DNA from: Erythrobacter sp. F6033
GTDB taxonomy: Bacteria; Pseudomonadota; Alphaproteobacteria; Sphingomonadales; Sphingomonadaceae
DNA length: 64,000 bases
Direction: 5' to 3'
Assembly: GCF_023016005.1 (NCBI RefSeq)
Contig: NZ_JALKAZ010000001.1
Span: 1,860,001 to 1,924,000 of the forward strand
Under the pieces are notes generated by a model, which was not told the DNA's origin, made no database searches, and saw only the letters and a list, made by a program, of their open reading frames with translations. Position numbers and translations under genes: made by a program. Below, piece after piece: positions 52,213-61,757 of this stretch (the stretch's first letter is position 1; the number at the start of each line of letters is the position of its first letter).

Positions 52213-53052
52213 ATGGCTGATCCAATCGAGACCCTGCGACTTCGCCTTGTTGAGCAGGTGCGCGGCGTTTTTAACGATGCCTCAAAGGGACAGAAGCCGA
52301 CCCCACCGTCCGACAACGCTCTGTTTGAGCGGGATACGCCGATCAGAATGGTGCACTCCGATCTGGTCGGAATGATGACCGGCGGCATTCGCAGCTTGAT
52401 GCTGCAAATGCTGCACCCGCATGCCTTGCAAGGTGTGCTCGATCATTCCAACTTTCGCGAAGACATGCATGGACGGTTGCAGCGCACCGCGAAGTTTATT
52501 GCGGTCACGTCTTTCGGGGATCGCGACGACGCCATGAAGGCGATTGAGCGTGTGAACCGCATTCACGCCAAAGTTGGCGGCACTTTGCCAGATGGCACCC
52601 CTTACATCGCCAACAATCCGCGCACGCTGGCGTGGGTGCATGTTGCCGAGGCGCAGAGCTTCCTCGCGGGTTATCTGCGTCATGTCCGTCCTGATATGCC
52701 ATCTGCGGAACAGGACGAATATTACCGCCAGTTTGCGGTAATCGCTCGCCTGCTTGGGGCCGATCCGGTCCCGGAAACGCGCAGCGAAGCGGACGCGATT
52801 TTCCGCGAGTTGCGCGGCGATTTGCGTCCTTCACCGCAGGCGAGAGAAGTCGCGCAATTGGTGTTGAGCCAGCGCCCAAAGGGCACGCCGCCCGCGCTGC
52901 AAAAAGTGATAGGAGCGGAATCGGTCGCGATGCTGCCCGATTGGGCACGCAGTATGCTCAAGCTGCAAAAGCCGGTCCTCTCCGCCATCCCCGCCCGCGC
53001 GGCGACGTGGGGCGTGGGGCGCACACTGCGCTGGGCCTTCAAACAGAATTGA
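52213..53052 (+). CDS. Oxygenase MpaB family protein (DUF2236)
   Basis: The 279-residue protein has RTAKFIAVTSFGDRDDAMKA and RVNRIHAKVGGTLPDGTPY, then TLAWVHVAEAQSFLAGY. The conserved histidines (IHAKV, WVHVAEA) resemble a haem-b-binding site. Family members cleave prenyl or rubber chains. ATG 52213 is chosen since the upstream frame lies in the divergent promoter region. Confidence 0.85.
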   Translation: MADPIETLRLRLVEQVRGVFNDASKGQKPTPPSDNALFERDTPIRMVHSDLVGMMTGGIRSLMLQMLHPHALQGVLDHSNFREDMHGRLQRTAKFIAVTSFGDRDDAMKAIERVNRIHAKVGGTLPDGTPYIANNPRTLAWVHVAEAQSFLAGYLRHVRPDMPSAEQDEYYRQFAVIARLLGADPVPETRSEADAIFRELRGDLRPSPQAREVAQLVLSQRPKGTPPALQKVIGAESVAMLPDWARSMLKLQKPVLSAIPARAATWGVGRTLRWAFKQN

Positions 53053-53100
53053 TGTGCCGAGCCTCCGCCTCCGTGGTATAAAGCCACCAGAGGGAGAGAA

Positions 53101-53457
53101 GTGATGCATGTGATGGGAGCAGTCTTGGCCGTGCCTGAAGGCAACAAAGCGGCCTATCTCGAAATGGCGCGCTGGATGGGCGATATGTTTCGCGAATTCG
53201 GCGCACTCGAGGTTTCGGAGAATTGGGAAGAGGATGTGAAGGACGGCGAACAAACCGACTTTCGCAAAGCAGTTAAAGCCAAGGACGGCGAAAAGATCGT
53301 GTTCTCATGGATAGTGTGGCCCGACAAAGCGACCCATGACGCAGCGCATGAAAAGATGATGACCGACCCTCGCATGCAGGAAATGCCAGCCGAAATGCCG
53401 TTCGATGGCGGACGCATGATCTTTGGTAGTTTCGAGAATATCTTTCACAGCCGCTAG
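53101..53457 (+). CDS. DUF1428 protein
   Basis: The 118-residue ferredoxin-like ABM-type fold protein has GNKAAYLEMARWMGDMF, WEEDVKDGEQTDFRKAVKA, FSWIVWPDKATHDAAHEKM and the end MPFDGGRMIFGSFENI. The start may be GTG 53101 or ATG 53104; GGGAGAG precedes both. Function is unknown. Its stop overlaps the DnaJ-domain stop by four bases. Confidence 0.88.
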   Translation: MMHVMGAVLAVPEGNKAAYLEMARWMGDMFREFGALEVSENWEEDVKDGEQTDFRKAVKAKDGEKIVFSWIVWPDKATHDAAHEKMMTDPRMQEMPAEMPFDGGRMIFGSFENIFHSR

Positions 53458-54047
53458 GCGATGACAGTGCTTTTCCTGAGCAGTTGATACGCTTCGACCA
53501 CGCGGTTGAGCCGGTTTTCATATTGGCGATCGCCGCCGTTGCGATCCGGGTGATAGCGGCGGACGAGTTCTGAATAGCGCCGACGCAAGCGGCGTCTGTC
53601 GGTGTCGCTGCCCAGCCCCATAGTCTCGAGAGCCGCTGCCTCGTCTTTCGAGAAACGCCCGCTCATCGCCATCTTTGCTTCGCGCTCGGCACGGCTACGA
53701 ATGCCTCCGGCGCGGGCAGAGATCGCCTCAAGCGGGTCGTCGTAATCGGCCCAGCGCGGCACTCCATCAACCGCGGCTTTGGGCGAGAATGCTGCGCTTT
53801 CGGTGCGCCAGCCACTCGCGGGGCTTTGTGCCGACAAGATTTCATCGGCGCTCATGCCTTCGAACCAATCGTAGCCTGCATTAAACTCGCGCACATGATC
53901 GAGGCAGAACCAACGCCAGATGCCCGGCCCGTCAAAACCATTGGGTTGATAGCCCGGCGCGCGGAACTCACCCGCCTCGCGGCAAGTGGGATGTTCGCAC
54001 ACTCGATCCGCGTCTTCGTGGCGGCCATGAAACTTTGCAGAAGGCAT
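53454..54047 (-). CDS. DnaJ-domain protein near cobS and bolA
   Basis: The protein has 197 residues from ATG 54047. The first part has cysteines CEHPTCREAG and WFCLDHVREFN suggesting metal binding; the C-terminal J domain has YSELVRRYHPDRNGGDRQ with the HPD triad. Such proteins call Hsp70. It sits next to bolA, head to head, with cobS a few genes away, as often in alphaproteobacteria. Confidence 0.87.
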   Translation of the reverse strand: MPSAKFHGRHEDADRVCEHPTCREAGEFRAPGYQPNGFDGPGIWRWFCLDHVREFNAGYDWFEGMSADEILSAQSPASGWRTESAAFSPKAAVDGVPRWADYDDPLEAISARAGGIRSRAEREAKMAMSGRFSKDEAAALETMGLGSDTDRRRLRRRYSELVRRYHPDRNGGDRQYENRLNRVVEAYQLLRKSTVIA

Positions 54048-54117
54048 AGGGGCTTGAGAATGGTGTCTTTGCCCCCAAATTCCAAGCCAATCATTATTGC
54101 AAAAAGGACAAGCCCAA

Positions 54118-54393
54118 ATGAGCGGAACCGTAGCACAGGAAATGGAAACGCTTTTGACCGAGGCTTTTGCCCCGACTGCACTCGATATCATCAACGATAG
54201 CGCGCAGCATTCCGGCCATTCGGGTGATGATGGATCGGGGGAGTCGCACTTTACCGTTGTTATCGAAGCACCGGCCTTTGCGGAAATGAACCGTCTCGCC
54301 CGCCAACGCGCGGTGATTGCCGCGCTCGGCGACATTGTCGGGCAGCGGGTTCACGCCGTCGCGATCAAAGCCAGCGCGCCTACTGCGCCCTGA
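54118..54393 (+). CDS. BolA-family protein
   Basis: The 91-residue protein has the class II KH-like fold: LTEAFAPTALDIINDS, GESHFTVVIEAPAF and ALGDIVGQRVHAVAIKA. The conserved histidines fit Fe-S cluster sharing with a monothiol glutaredoxin, which is not in view. ATG 54118 is the family start. Confidence 0.88.
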   Translation: MSGTVAQEMETLLTEAFAPTALDIINDSAQHSGHSGDDGSGESHFTVVIEAPAFAEMNRLARQRAVIAALGDIVGQRVHAVAIKASAPTAP

Positions 54394-54394
54394 T

Positions 54395-54874
54395 ATGTCG
54401 CGCGAAGAATTCGAAAAGCACTTTCCGATGCGAAAGCCGCCGGTCTGGGGCGGTTCGAATTCTGTTGAGCGTTCCATTGCGAAAAACGATTGTGAAGCGG
54501 TCAAAGATGCGATTGCGGAAGGCATAGATGTCAATGAACAGGACGAGTACGGTCAAACGCTCCTGATGATAGCCGCTGCCGTCAAGGCGACAGAAATCGT
54601 CCGGATTCTGCTTGATGCTGGAGCTGACCCGAATATCGTCAATGATGATGAGGCAGGCCCTTTGACCAGTGCAGTTCGAAACGCAGGCCGATCAAAACCA
54701 TTTCTACCGTTGCCCGTAAATGTGCAATTGATTGCGATCCTTCTGGATGCTGGTGCCGACCCCGACCAGATCGACCAATATCGCCGGTCTCCCGCTGGAC
54801 GCGTAAGCCATTCCTTCCGGTTGAGAAGGCTGTTCCGCAACCATGGATATGCGGGGAATTTCTCCAGTGAGTGA
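54395..54874 (+). CDS. Ankyrin-repeat protein
   Basis: The 159-residue protein has about three ankyrin repeats (IAEGIDVNEQDEYGQTLLMI, IVRILLDAGADPNIVNDDEA, LIAILLDAGADPDQIDQYRR). No signal peptide, so cytosolic binding of a partner protein is likely. ATG 54395 comes one base after the bolA stop, and the end overlaps the Nudix gene. Confidence 0.85.
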   Translation: MSREEFEKHFPMRKPPVWGGSNSVERSIAKNDCEAVKDAIAEGIDVNEQDEYGQTLLMIAAAVKATEIVRILLDAGADPNIVNDDEAGPLTSAVRNAGRSKPFLPLPVNVQLIAILLDAGADPDQIDQYRRSPAGRVSHSFRLRRLFRNHGYAGNFSSE

Positions 54875-55322
54875 ATTCGACAGCGGTTTGCGTGTACGCA
54901 GAGCAGCACGTGTCATAGTGCTCGACCCGATGGGCCGCGCCTTGATGTTCCGTTTTGACGTACCCGGCAGACCACCCTTTTGGGTGACGGCAGGGGGCGA
55001 ATGCGAACCGGACGAGAGTTTCGAAGACGCAGCACGGCGAGAGCTTATGGAAGAAACGGGCATAGCGGCTGATCCCGGACCGCAAATTGCGCGAACCACT
55101 CCCGAATTCATCACCGTCGAAGGCGAACCGGTACAGGCTGATGAGCGGTATTTTATCGTTCGTGTCGATGGCGCAGAGATCGACACGGCTGGCCACACCG
55201 AGCTTGAGCAAAAGCTGATGACACAACACCGATGGTTCGCGCTGGAAGAGCTTTCCAGCTGGCATGAATTGGTGTTTCCGGAAAACCTTGGCGATCTGAT
55301 CGCGTCTCATATCGCAACCTGA
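54867..55322 (+). CDS. Nudix hydrolase
   Basis: From GTG 54867 (GGGGAA upstream; 8-base GTGAGTGA overlap) the product has 151 residues. An ATG at 54843 would add eight. The Nudix box GECEPDESFEDAARRELMEE plus TG is complete. It hydrolyses a nucleoside diphosphate linked to another group; the substrate is unknown. Confidence 0.87.
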   Translation: MSEFDSGLRVRRAARVIVLDPMGRALMFRFDVPGRPPFWVTAGGECEPDESFEDAARRELMEETGIAADPGPQIARTTPEFITVEGEPVQADERYFIVRVDGAEIDTAGHTELEQKLMTQHRWFALEELSSWHELVFPENLGDLIASHIAT

Positions 55323-55374
55323 TTGCCGCGCACGATCTGTCTCGCTATCCCGACAGGCGAGGAGAGACAGAGAT

Positions 55375-56187
55375 ATGGATTACACTGGCAAGGTTGTTTG
55401 GATCACGGGCGCGTCATCAGGCATCGGTGCGGCGCTTGCCCGCGATGTCGCATCACGCGGGGCGCATGTTGCGCTGTCTGGCCGCGATGAAGCGCGTCTT
55501 GCTGAGGTTGCCGCCGATTGCGGCGAGACATTGATCCTGCCGTTCGATGTGCGCGATGACGCGGCTCTTGCCGATGCGACGGCCAAAGCAATTGCATGGA
55601 AAGGCGGTGTTGATGTCGCGTTTGCCAATGCTGGTGTTTCGCAGCGCAGCCGCGCGCTAAAGACCGACATGCAGGTTTACCGCGACATCATCGATATCGA
55701 TCTCACGTCCCAAATCGCCTTTAGCCAGGGGCTTATCGGGCACATGGCAGAGCGCGGTTCGGGAGCACTCGCCTTTATTTCATCCATCGCGGGCAAAGTC
55801 GGTGTGCCGATGCGCACCGCCTACAGCGCTGTGAAGTTCGGCCTTGCCGGATACGGAGACGCGCTGCGCGGCGAATTGTCGCAGACCGGCGTCAGTGTCC
55901 ATGTGATTTATCCCGGCTCCGTCGCCACCGATGTTGCGCGCAATGCGATGGTTGCGGATGGCTCCAAACGCGGCGTCAGCGACAAAGTGATCGACGAAGG
56001 CATTCCTGCGATCGACGCAGCCAAAACCATGCTCGATGGCATGGCAGCTGGCGAGCGTGAAATCATCGTCGCGCAGGGCATGGAGGCCGGCATGGGCGAG
56101 ATGCGCCGCACACCCGACGCGCTCTTCGATCAGGTCGCCGCCATGGTCGCAAACGGATATATGGAAAAAATGGAAGACAGCGCATGA
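55375..56187 (+). CDS. Short-chain dehydrogenase/reductase
   Basis: The 270-residue protein has the cofactor motif TGASSGIGAALA, NAG (FANAGVSQ), the catalytic serine in AFISSIAGKVG and YSAVK with tyrosine and lysine. It is a classical SDR, probably reducing or oxidising a lipid-like alcohol or ketone. It overlaps the hydrolase gene by ATGA. Confidence 0.9.
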   Translation: MDYTGKVVWITGASSGIGAALARDVASRGAHVALSGRDEARLAEVAADCGETLILPFDVRDDAALADATAKAIAWKGGVDVAFANAGVSQRSRALKTDMQVYRDIIDIDLTSQIAFSQGLIGHMAERGSGALAFISSIAGKVGVPMRTAYSAVKFGLAGYGDALRGELSQTGVSVHVIYPGSVATDVARNAMVADGSKRGVSDKVIDEGIPAIDAAKTMLDGMAAGEREIIVAQGMEAGMGEMRRTPDALFDQVAAMVANGYMEKMEDSA

Positions 56188-57080
56188 TCGCGATGGAGCA
56201 AAAGCGCGTCGCGCTTGCCAACGGGATTGAGCTGGATGTTGTCGATGAAGGGCCGGTCGATGCCCCAGCCCTCATCTTTCTCCACGGCTTTCCCGAAAGC
56301 CATCGAACTTGGCGGCATCAAATCCCGCATTTCTCCAAAGATTATCGCTGCATCGCGCCCGATCAGCGCGGCTATCGCGGATCGTCGAAACCGCAAGAGG
56401 TTGAGGCCTATACCCCTGATAAATTGATCGGTGACATCTTCTTGCTCGCCGATGCACTCGGCATCGCGAAGTTCACCATTGTCGGTCACGATTGGGGCGG
56501 AGCAATTGCGTGGGGCGTGGCACTTGGCGGTCAACATATGCGGGTCGAACGCGCGATCATCGCCAACGCGCCGCATCCGATGATCTTTCAAAAACTGCTC
56601 TACACCCACAAAGGCCAGCGCGAAGCGAGCCAGTACATTCGCGCCTTCCGGGATCCCGCCAATGATCCTCTGATCCGCGAAAAAGGGCTTACAGGATTGA
56701 TGCTGCAAGAGGTCAATTGGGACAAGCCGACAACGATGGAGCCGGAAGAGCGCGCGCAGTTGCTGAAGGATTGGCAAGACCGCGATGCGTGTTTCGGCAT
56801 GATCAATTACTATCGCGGCAGTTCGATGCATGTCCCGCCGGTCGATGCGCCTTACGCACTGCCGGATGGCTACACGCCGCCCACCCTGCCAGACCTGACG
56901 ATCCCGACACTGGTCATTTGGGCGATGGACGATCTCGCATTACCTCCAGAAAATCTCGAAGGATTGGACGACATCATCGATCCGCTGACCGTTGTGCAAG
57001 TGCCCGATTGCGGTCACTTTGTGCCTTGGGAGGCACCCGATAAGTTCAACGCCGCGATGGACGCGTTTCTAGCCAGCTAA
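56184..57080 (+). CDS. Epoxide-hydrolase-like alpha/beta hydrolase
   Basis: The 298-residue protein has the oxyanion motif HGFPESHRTW, the nucleophile aspartate in VGHDWGGAIAW, the cap with tyrosines (INYYRGSSMH) and CGHFVPWEAP with the histidine. These are features of soluble epoxide hydrolases. Substrate unknown. It pairs with the SDR, a sensible unit for oxidised lipids or aromatics. Confidence 0.87.
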   Translation: MIAMEQKRVALANGIELDVVDEGPVDAPALIFLHGFPESHRTWRHQIPHFSKDYRCIAPDQRGYRGSSKPQEVEAYTPDKLIGDIFLLADALGIAKFTIVGHDWGGAIAWGVALGGQHMRVERAIIANAPHPMIFQKLLYTHKGQREASQYIRAFRDPANDPLIREKGLTGLMLQEVNWDKPTTMEPEERAQLLKDWQDRDACFGMINYYRGSSMHVPPVDAPYALPDGYTPPTLPDLTIPTLVIWAMDDLALPPENLEGLDDIIDPLTVVQVPDCGHFVPWEAPDKFNAAMDAFLAS

Positions 57081-58151
57081 CCACTCAACCCATGCGCCAT
57101 GCGGATGGGCATGACTGAGCAGATGCGTTTCGCCATCCTGCGGCGAACCATTCCAAAGCCGCACTTTCAATTCGTGACGGAATGTCGCCGGATCGGTTTC
57201 AAGCGAAACCCACGCCAGCGGGCATTCCGGTGATGCGTTTGCACCGGCTGCCTCAAACGCCTCGGTAATCGCGTCCTGCGTGCTAGCGGACATATATTGC
57301 CACATGATCGAGTGGAACATGGCGCGCGTCACGCCCTTCGTCTGCGGTTCAGTAAGCATTTCGGCGACAAATTCACCCGCATCCTGCTTGACCAGATCGG
57401 GCGGACGTGCACTTGCGAGCGCAATCGCGGCATCGATCCGCGCCATCCTTCCCGGTGCGTCCGGCCAGACATAACTTTTAAGCCGCAAAGCGCTGTCCGG
57501 ATCAGCCAAATTGATCGGAGCGACGTCGCATCCCCGAACAGACAATATCTGAAAGTTATTCGGCGCAGCTGGCGGCGATCCATCGCCCTTCCAAAGCGGC
57601 TCGATCTGCATCGGCGACCCCAGCGGTCCGACAGCGGTTTCGCCCAAATGAAATCTGTAGCGTTCGAGCATGGTCAGAACACCCGCACTCGCACCAAGCT
57701 CGAACAGTTCAAATTTCGGAACAGTCCGTTGTGCCAGCCAGAGCAAACCTCCCATGATGCTCGCCGCGCGTCCTGCTTCGTTGGTCTGAGGCGGACCATC
57801 AAGCCATGGCAACAGCTGCGTATCGTAGGTTTGAACCAGCTCGCAGACCAGCGCGTCAATCTGAGCCTGATCGGCGATTTGCCCGCTGTAGACTCGAGCC
57901 AATCTGTCATCCTGCCCCGAAACAAGCAGGTAATGCAGACCGCCCGCCATGCGCAAAGGCATCGCGTCTTTCAGCGTGAGCCCTTCCCAATTTGCGATGC
58001 GCCGGCCCGTCGCCGTGTCGCTTGCTCGGACCTTTGCCAGCGCCCGAACAATACGCGCGGTACACGGTGCGTTGTTTTGCTCGGCATGGGTCGCCTGCCA
58101 ATCAAGCGCTTCAGTGAATTCCTCGATAGCCATGATCCCGGTCTTGCTCAT
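57069..58151 (-). CDS. DUF2332 protein
   Basis: From ATG 58151 the product has 360 residues (another ATG at 58133 is possible). LFELGASAGVLTMLERYRF and WQYMSASTQDAITEAFEAAG are typical of DUF2332, a family that looks like a methyltransferase fold without proven function. It converges on the hydrolase gene, overlapping by 12. Confidence 0.85.
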   Translation of the reverse strand: MSKTGIMAIEEFTEALDWQATHAEQNNAPCTARIVRALAKVRASDTATGRRIANWEGLTLKDAMPLRMAGGLHYLLVSGQDDRLARVYSGQIADQAQIDALVCELVQTYDTQLLPWLDGPPQTNEAGRAASIMGGLLWLAQRTVPKFELFELGASAGVLTMLERYRFHLGETAVGPLGSPMQIEPLWKGDGSPPAAPNNFQILSVRGCDVAPINLADPDSALRLKSYVWPDAPGRMARIDAAIALASARPPDLVKQDAGEFVAEMLTEPQTKGVTRAMFHSIMWQYMSASTQDAITEAFEAAGANASPECPLAWVSLETDPATFRHELKVRLWNGSPQDGETHLLSHAHPHGAWVEWLAG

Positions 58152-58224
58152 GTGCGATTTCCTTGCGTTTGACGGTCTCGATTGTGTTGCCCTTTGCGGG
58201 CGCAATCCCTAAGTCCCGCGCCTG

Positions 58225-58914
58225 ATGACCACCGATCAAGCCACTGATACATTCGGGCAGCTGACATTCGCTGTACCCAAGGGACGCATTCTCGACGAAG
58301 CGCTGCCAGTGATGGCGCGTGCAGGCGTGGTGCCCCATGATAGCTTTCACGACAAGTCCAACCGCGCGCTTTCTTTCGAAACGACGCGCGCTGACATGCG
58401 CCTGATCCGCGTGCGCGCCTTCGACGTTGCGACTTTCGTCGCGCACGGGGCAGCGCAGATTGGTATTGTCGGCTCTGACGTGGTCGAAGAGTTTGACTAC
58501 GCGGATCTTTACGCACCTGTCGATCTGGACATTCAGCATTGCCGACTTTCGGTTGCGCGGCTCGCCGATGACACCGAAGACCGCTCCGGCGCGAGCCACC
58601 TTCGTGTGGCAACCAAATATCCGAACCTAACTCGCAGACACTTTGAAAAACAGGGTATTCAGGCCGAATGCGTCAAGCTCAACGGAGCGATGGAGCTTGC
58701 GCCCGTGCTGAGCCTCGCAAGCCAGATCGTTGATCTTGTTTCGACAGGTGCGACGCTGAAACAGAACGGCCTCGTCGAAACCGGCAAAATCATCGACATC
58801 TCAGCCCGCCTGATCGTCAACCGTGCGGCGCTCAAAAAAGACCCGCGTGTCGCTGAGCTGGTTGCGGCGTTCCGCTCCGATGCCGAAGCACGGGCGAGTG
58901 AGGCAGCAAAGTGA
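58225..58914 (+). CDS. hisG: ATP phosphoribosyltransferase, short form
   Basis: The 229-residue enzyme starts histidine synthesis. It has [14 protein letters not shown], the PRPP region [13 protein letters not shown] and [10 protein letters not shown]. It lacks the C-terminal regulatory domain of long HisG, so it should need HisZ, which is not in this window. It overlaps hisD by GTGA. Confidence 0.95.
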   Translation: MTTDQATDTFGQLTFAVPKGRILDEALPVMARAGVVPHDSFHDKSNRALSFETTRADMRLIRVRAFDVATFVAHGAAQIGIVGSDVVEEFDYADLYAPVDLDIQHCRLSVARLADDTEDRSGASHLRVATKYPNLTRRHFEKQGIQAECVKLNGAMELAPVLSLASQIVDLVSTGATLKQNGLVETGKIIDISARLIVNRAALKKDPRVAELVAAFRSDAEARASEAAK

Positions 58915-60203
58915 AATCGCTCAGCTCCCTCGATCCCGATTTCGAAAAGCGTTTTGACCGCCTCGTCAATGCCCGGCGTGAGGCTGACAAAGACGTCGCA
59001 GGCCAAGTCTCCAGTATTCTAAGCGCCGTCAAAAGCCGCGGTGATGATGCATTGGTTGAGTATAGTCAGCGCTTCGACGGATATGCTCTGGGTGATGAAT
59101 CTGATTGGGTCATTACGCCAGAACGCTGTGAACAAGCCTACGGCGAACTGGATAGCGATCTACGCGATGCTCTCGACCTCGCCGCAAGCCGCATCCGCGC
59201 ATATCACGAAGCGCAATTGCCGCAGGACCGCGATTACACCGATGATGCTGGCGTTCGGCTCGGCGCGATCTGGCGGCCGGTCGATGCCGCTGGCCTGTAT
59301 GTGCCGGGCGGACGTGCAGCCTACCCATCATCGCTGCTGATGAATGCGATCCCAGCGAAAGTCGCTGGCGTAAAGCGCACCGTGGTCGTGACGCCAACAC
59401 CCAAAGGCAATTCGAACCCGCTCGTTCTCGCCGCTGCGCACCTTGCCGGTGTCGACGAGATTTGGCGCGTTGGCGGGGCACACGCTTTGGGCGCGCTCGC
59501 TTATGGTACGGACAAAATCAAACCGGTCGATGTCATCACCGGCCCCGGCAACGCCTATGTCGCCGAGGCAAAGCGTCAGCTTTACGGCGTGGTTGGCATC
59601 GATATGGTTGCAGGCCCGTCAGAAATTCTGGTCATCGCCGATGGTAAGAACGATCCGGATTGGATCGCCGCCGATCTGCTTTCGCAAGCCGAGCACGATC
59701 CAACCTCGCAATCGATCCTGATTACCGATGATGCAGGTTTTGCCGCTCTCGTCGAAGACAGTGTCGCGATCCAGCTCACCCAATTGGCTACCGGCAAAGT
59801 CGCAAAGGCAAGCTGGGATGCGCACGGCGCGATCATCGTCGTCAATGATCTGGAAAGCGAAGCGCCCGCGCTCGCCAACCGTCTAGCCGCCGAACATGTC
59901 GAACTGGCGGTGGACGATCCCGAAGTGATGCTGAAAAGCATTCGCCACGCGGGTAGTATCTTCCTGGGCCGGATGACACCCGAAGCTGTCGGCGATTACG
60001 TTGCCGGGCCGAACCACGTTTTGCCAACCGGACGCCGCGCACGCTTTTCCAGCGGTCTTTCCGTGCTCGACTTTATGAAGCGCACAAGCTTTCTCGGCCT
60101 TGATGAGGCTTCTTTCGCCAAGATCGGTCCAGCCGCGGCCACTCTTGCCCATGCAGAGGGCCTTCCCGCCCACGCCAAATCGGTGGAGCTTCGCCGCAAA
60201 TGA
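58911..60203 (+). CDS. hisD: Histidinol dehydrogenase
   Basis: The 430-residue zinc enzyme oxidises histidinol to histidine. [44 protein letters not shown] (metal and catalytic His) and [14 protein letters not shown] are present. It starts with GTG and overlaps nusB by ATGA. Confidence 0.96.
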   Translation: MKSLSSLDPDFEKRFDRLVNARREADKDVAGQVSSILSAVKSRGDDALVEYSQRFDGYALGDESDWVITPERCEQAYGELDSDLRDALDLAASRIRAYHEAQLPQDRDYTDDAGVRLGAIWRPVDAAGLYVPGGRAAYPSSLLMNAIPAKVAGVKRTVVVTPTPKGNSNPLVLAAAHLAGVDEIWRVGGAHALGALAYGTDKIKPVDVITGPGNAYVAEAKRQLYGVVGIDMVAGPSEILVIADGKNDPDWIAADLLSQAEHDPTSQSILITDDAGFAALVEDSVAIQLTQLATGKVAKASWDAHGAIIVVNDLESEAPALANRLAAEHVELAVDDPEVMLKSIRHAGSIFLGRMTPEAVGDYVAGPNHVLPTGRRARFSSGLSVLDFMKRTSFLGLDEASFAKIGPAAATLAHAEGLPAHAKSVELRRK

Positions 60204-60667
60204 ACACGCCTGCCCGATCACAAGCCCGCTCGACTGCCCGCCTCGCTGCGGTTCAGGCGCTTTATCAGCAGCAGATGGAAGGCACCGCGCTTTCCAAGCT
60301 GCTCAACGAATTTCACCAGCACCGTCTGGGCCGCGAAGTCGATGATGAAGATCACGACGGCGAAGTCTTTGCCGATGCCGAGGTTGAGTTCTTTGATGAT
60401 GTGGTTCGCGGCGTAGACGCTCGCCGTGACGAGATTGACGCGCTTTTGCTGTCCAAACTCGCCGATGGCTGGACAATCGCGCGGCTCGACAAAACCATGG
60501 TTCAGGTGCTGCGCAGCGGCGCTTATGAGCTTATGGCCCGCGCGGATGTGCCGACAGCCACCGTAATCAGCGAGTATGTCGATGTCGCAAAAGCGTTCTT
60601 CGACGATCGCGAAGCGAAATTCGTCAACGGCGTTCTGGATGCGGTCGCCAAAGAGGCCCGGTCCTAA
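60200..60667 (+). CDS. nusB: Transcription antitermination factor NusB
   Basis: The 155-residue all-helical RNA-binding protein starts with RSTARLAAVQALYQQQMEG and ends with SEYVDVAKAFFDDREAKFVN plus GVLDAVAKE. It joins NusE/S10 on boxA of rRNA leaders. It lies between hisD and thiL. Confidence 0.95.
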   Translation: MNTPARSQARSTARLAAVQALYQQQMEGTALSKLLNEFHQHRLGREVDDEDHDGEVFADAEVEFFDDVVRGVDARRDEIDALLLSKLADGWTIARLDKTMVQVLRSGAYELMARADVPTATVISEYVDVAKAFFDDREAKFVNGVLDAVAKEARS

Positions 60668-60705
60668 CGTCGCTTGATACGCACCGACATGGTATTGCGG
60701 CGGCA

Positions 60706-61566
60706 ATGATGACCGAAAGCGAATTTATAGCGGCCTTGCGCGCGCTGCCTCTGCATAGCGGCGCTCGCGGCCTCAATGATGATTGCGCAGTGATCGAAAT
60801 TGGCGGGGAAACGCTGATATTCAATCACGACATCATGGCAGAGGGCACGCATTTCCGCCCTGAAGCCGACTTGGCCGATGTCGCTTGGAAGCTGGTCGCG
60901 ATCAACCTGTCCGATCTGGCTTCGAAAGGCGCGGAACCCGTGGGCGTGCTTCTTGGCCATTCGTTAGGCGGCAATGATCAGCGCTTTATCGACGGCCTGC
61001 GCGATGTCCTGACCACCTGTGGAGTCCCCTTGATGGGCGGCGACACAATCGCTGCGACCGGTTCAAGCACCTATAGTCTGACGGCGATAGGCAGAGCGAC
61101 TTCGACCCCAGTTCCTTCGCGCACAGGCGCGCAACCAGGTGACAGCCTTTTCATCACGGGAGCTTTGGGTGAAGCGATGCTCGGATTTGAGGGAGTTGAT
61201 CAGCATCTTGACTCCTTCAACCGTCCAAAGCCGCGCCTAAGCGAAGGCCGCGCTCTCGCCCCCTTGGTAAGCGCGATGATGGACGTGTCGGACGGCCTCT
61301 TGCTCGATGCGTTTCGGATGGCTCAAGCGAGCAACGTTTCGATCGCGTTGGAAACCAATGCGATCCCGGTTGCTGATCCAGAACGACGCGATGAATGCAT
61401 GCGCTGGGGCGATGATTACGAATTGCTCTTCACTCTGCCGCATGACGTGAAACCTCCGGTGCCCGCTGCACGGATCGGAACTGTGGAGCAGCGCGGATTT
61501 GCGCCGATATTCGTTGACAGCGAACCGGTCATGAATTCCGAAGGCCTTGGATATCAACACGGGTAG
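60706..61566 (+). CDS. thiL: Thiamine-monophosphate kinase
   Basis: The 286-residue PurM-like enzyme makes thiamine diphosphate. NDDCAVIEIGGETLIFNHD, LSDLASKGAEPVG, MGGDTIAATG and MDVSDGLLLDAF are the family motifs. It is slightly shorter than E. coli ThiL. nusB-thiL is a common pair. Confidence 0.95.
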   Translation: MMTESEFIAALRALPLHSGARGLNDDCAVIEIGGETLIFNHDIMAEGTHFRPEADLADVAWKLVAINLSDLASKGAEPVGVLLGHSLGGNDQRFIDGLRDVLTTCGVPLMGGDTIAATGSSTYSLTAIGRATSTPVPSRTGAQPGDSLFITGALGEAMLGFEGVDQHLDSFNRPKPRLSEGRALAPLVSAMMDVSDGLLLDAFRMAQASNVSIALETNAIPVADPERRDECMRWGDDYELLFTLPHDVKPPVPAARIGTVEQRGFAPIFVDSEPVMNSEGLGYQHG

Positions 61567-61757
61567 CGGATCACGCTGCGCTTAACCCCTCAAAATCATT
61601 GGCTTTTGACTGGGAGCGGTGGAACCAGACCTGTTTGAGTCTTGTCAGCCCTACGCAAGACCGTATGGTCCCGTCCCAATGCGCCGTAAAAACAAAAAGC
61701 GGGATTCATAAAAGGCGCAGTTCCCATACATTTCCGCGTCACGAGAGGGGATAATTC
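61567..61757. other. 191-bp gap before hppA
   Basis: This gap should hold the hppA promoter. A TTGACT at 61606-61611 has no good -10 at 17 bases. GCGCC (61681-61685) and GGCGC (61714-61718) are a loose inverted repeat. AGAGGGGA comes before the GTG of hppA. No gene is supported here. Confidence 0.3.
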
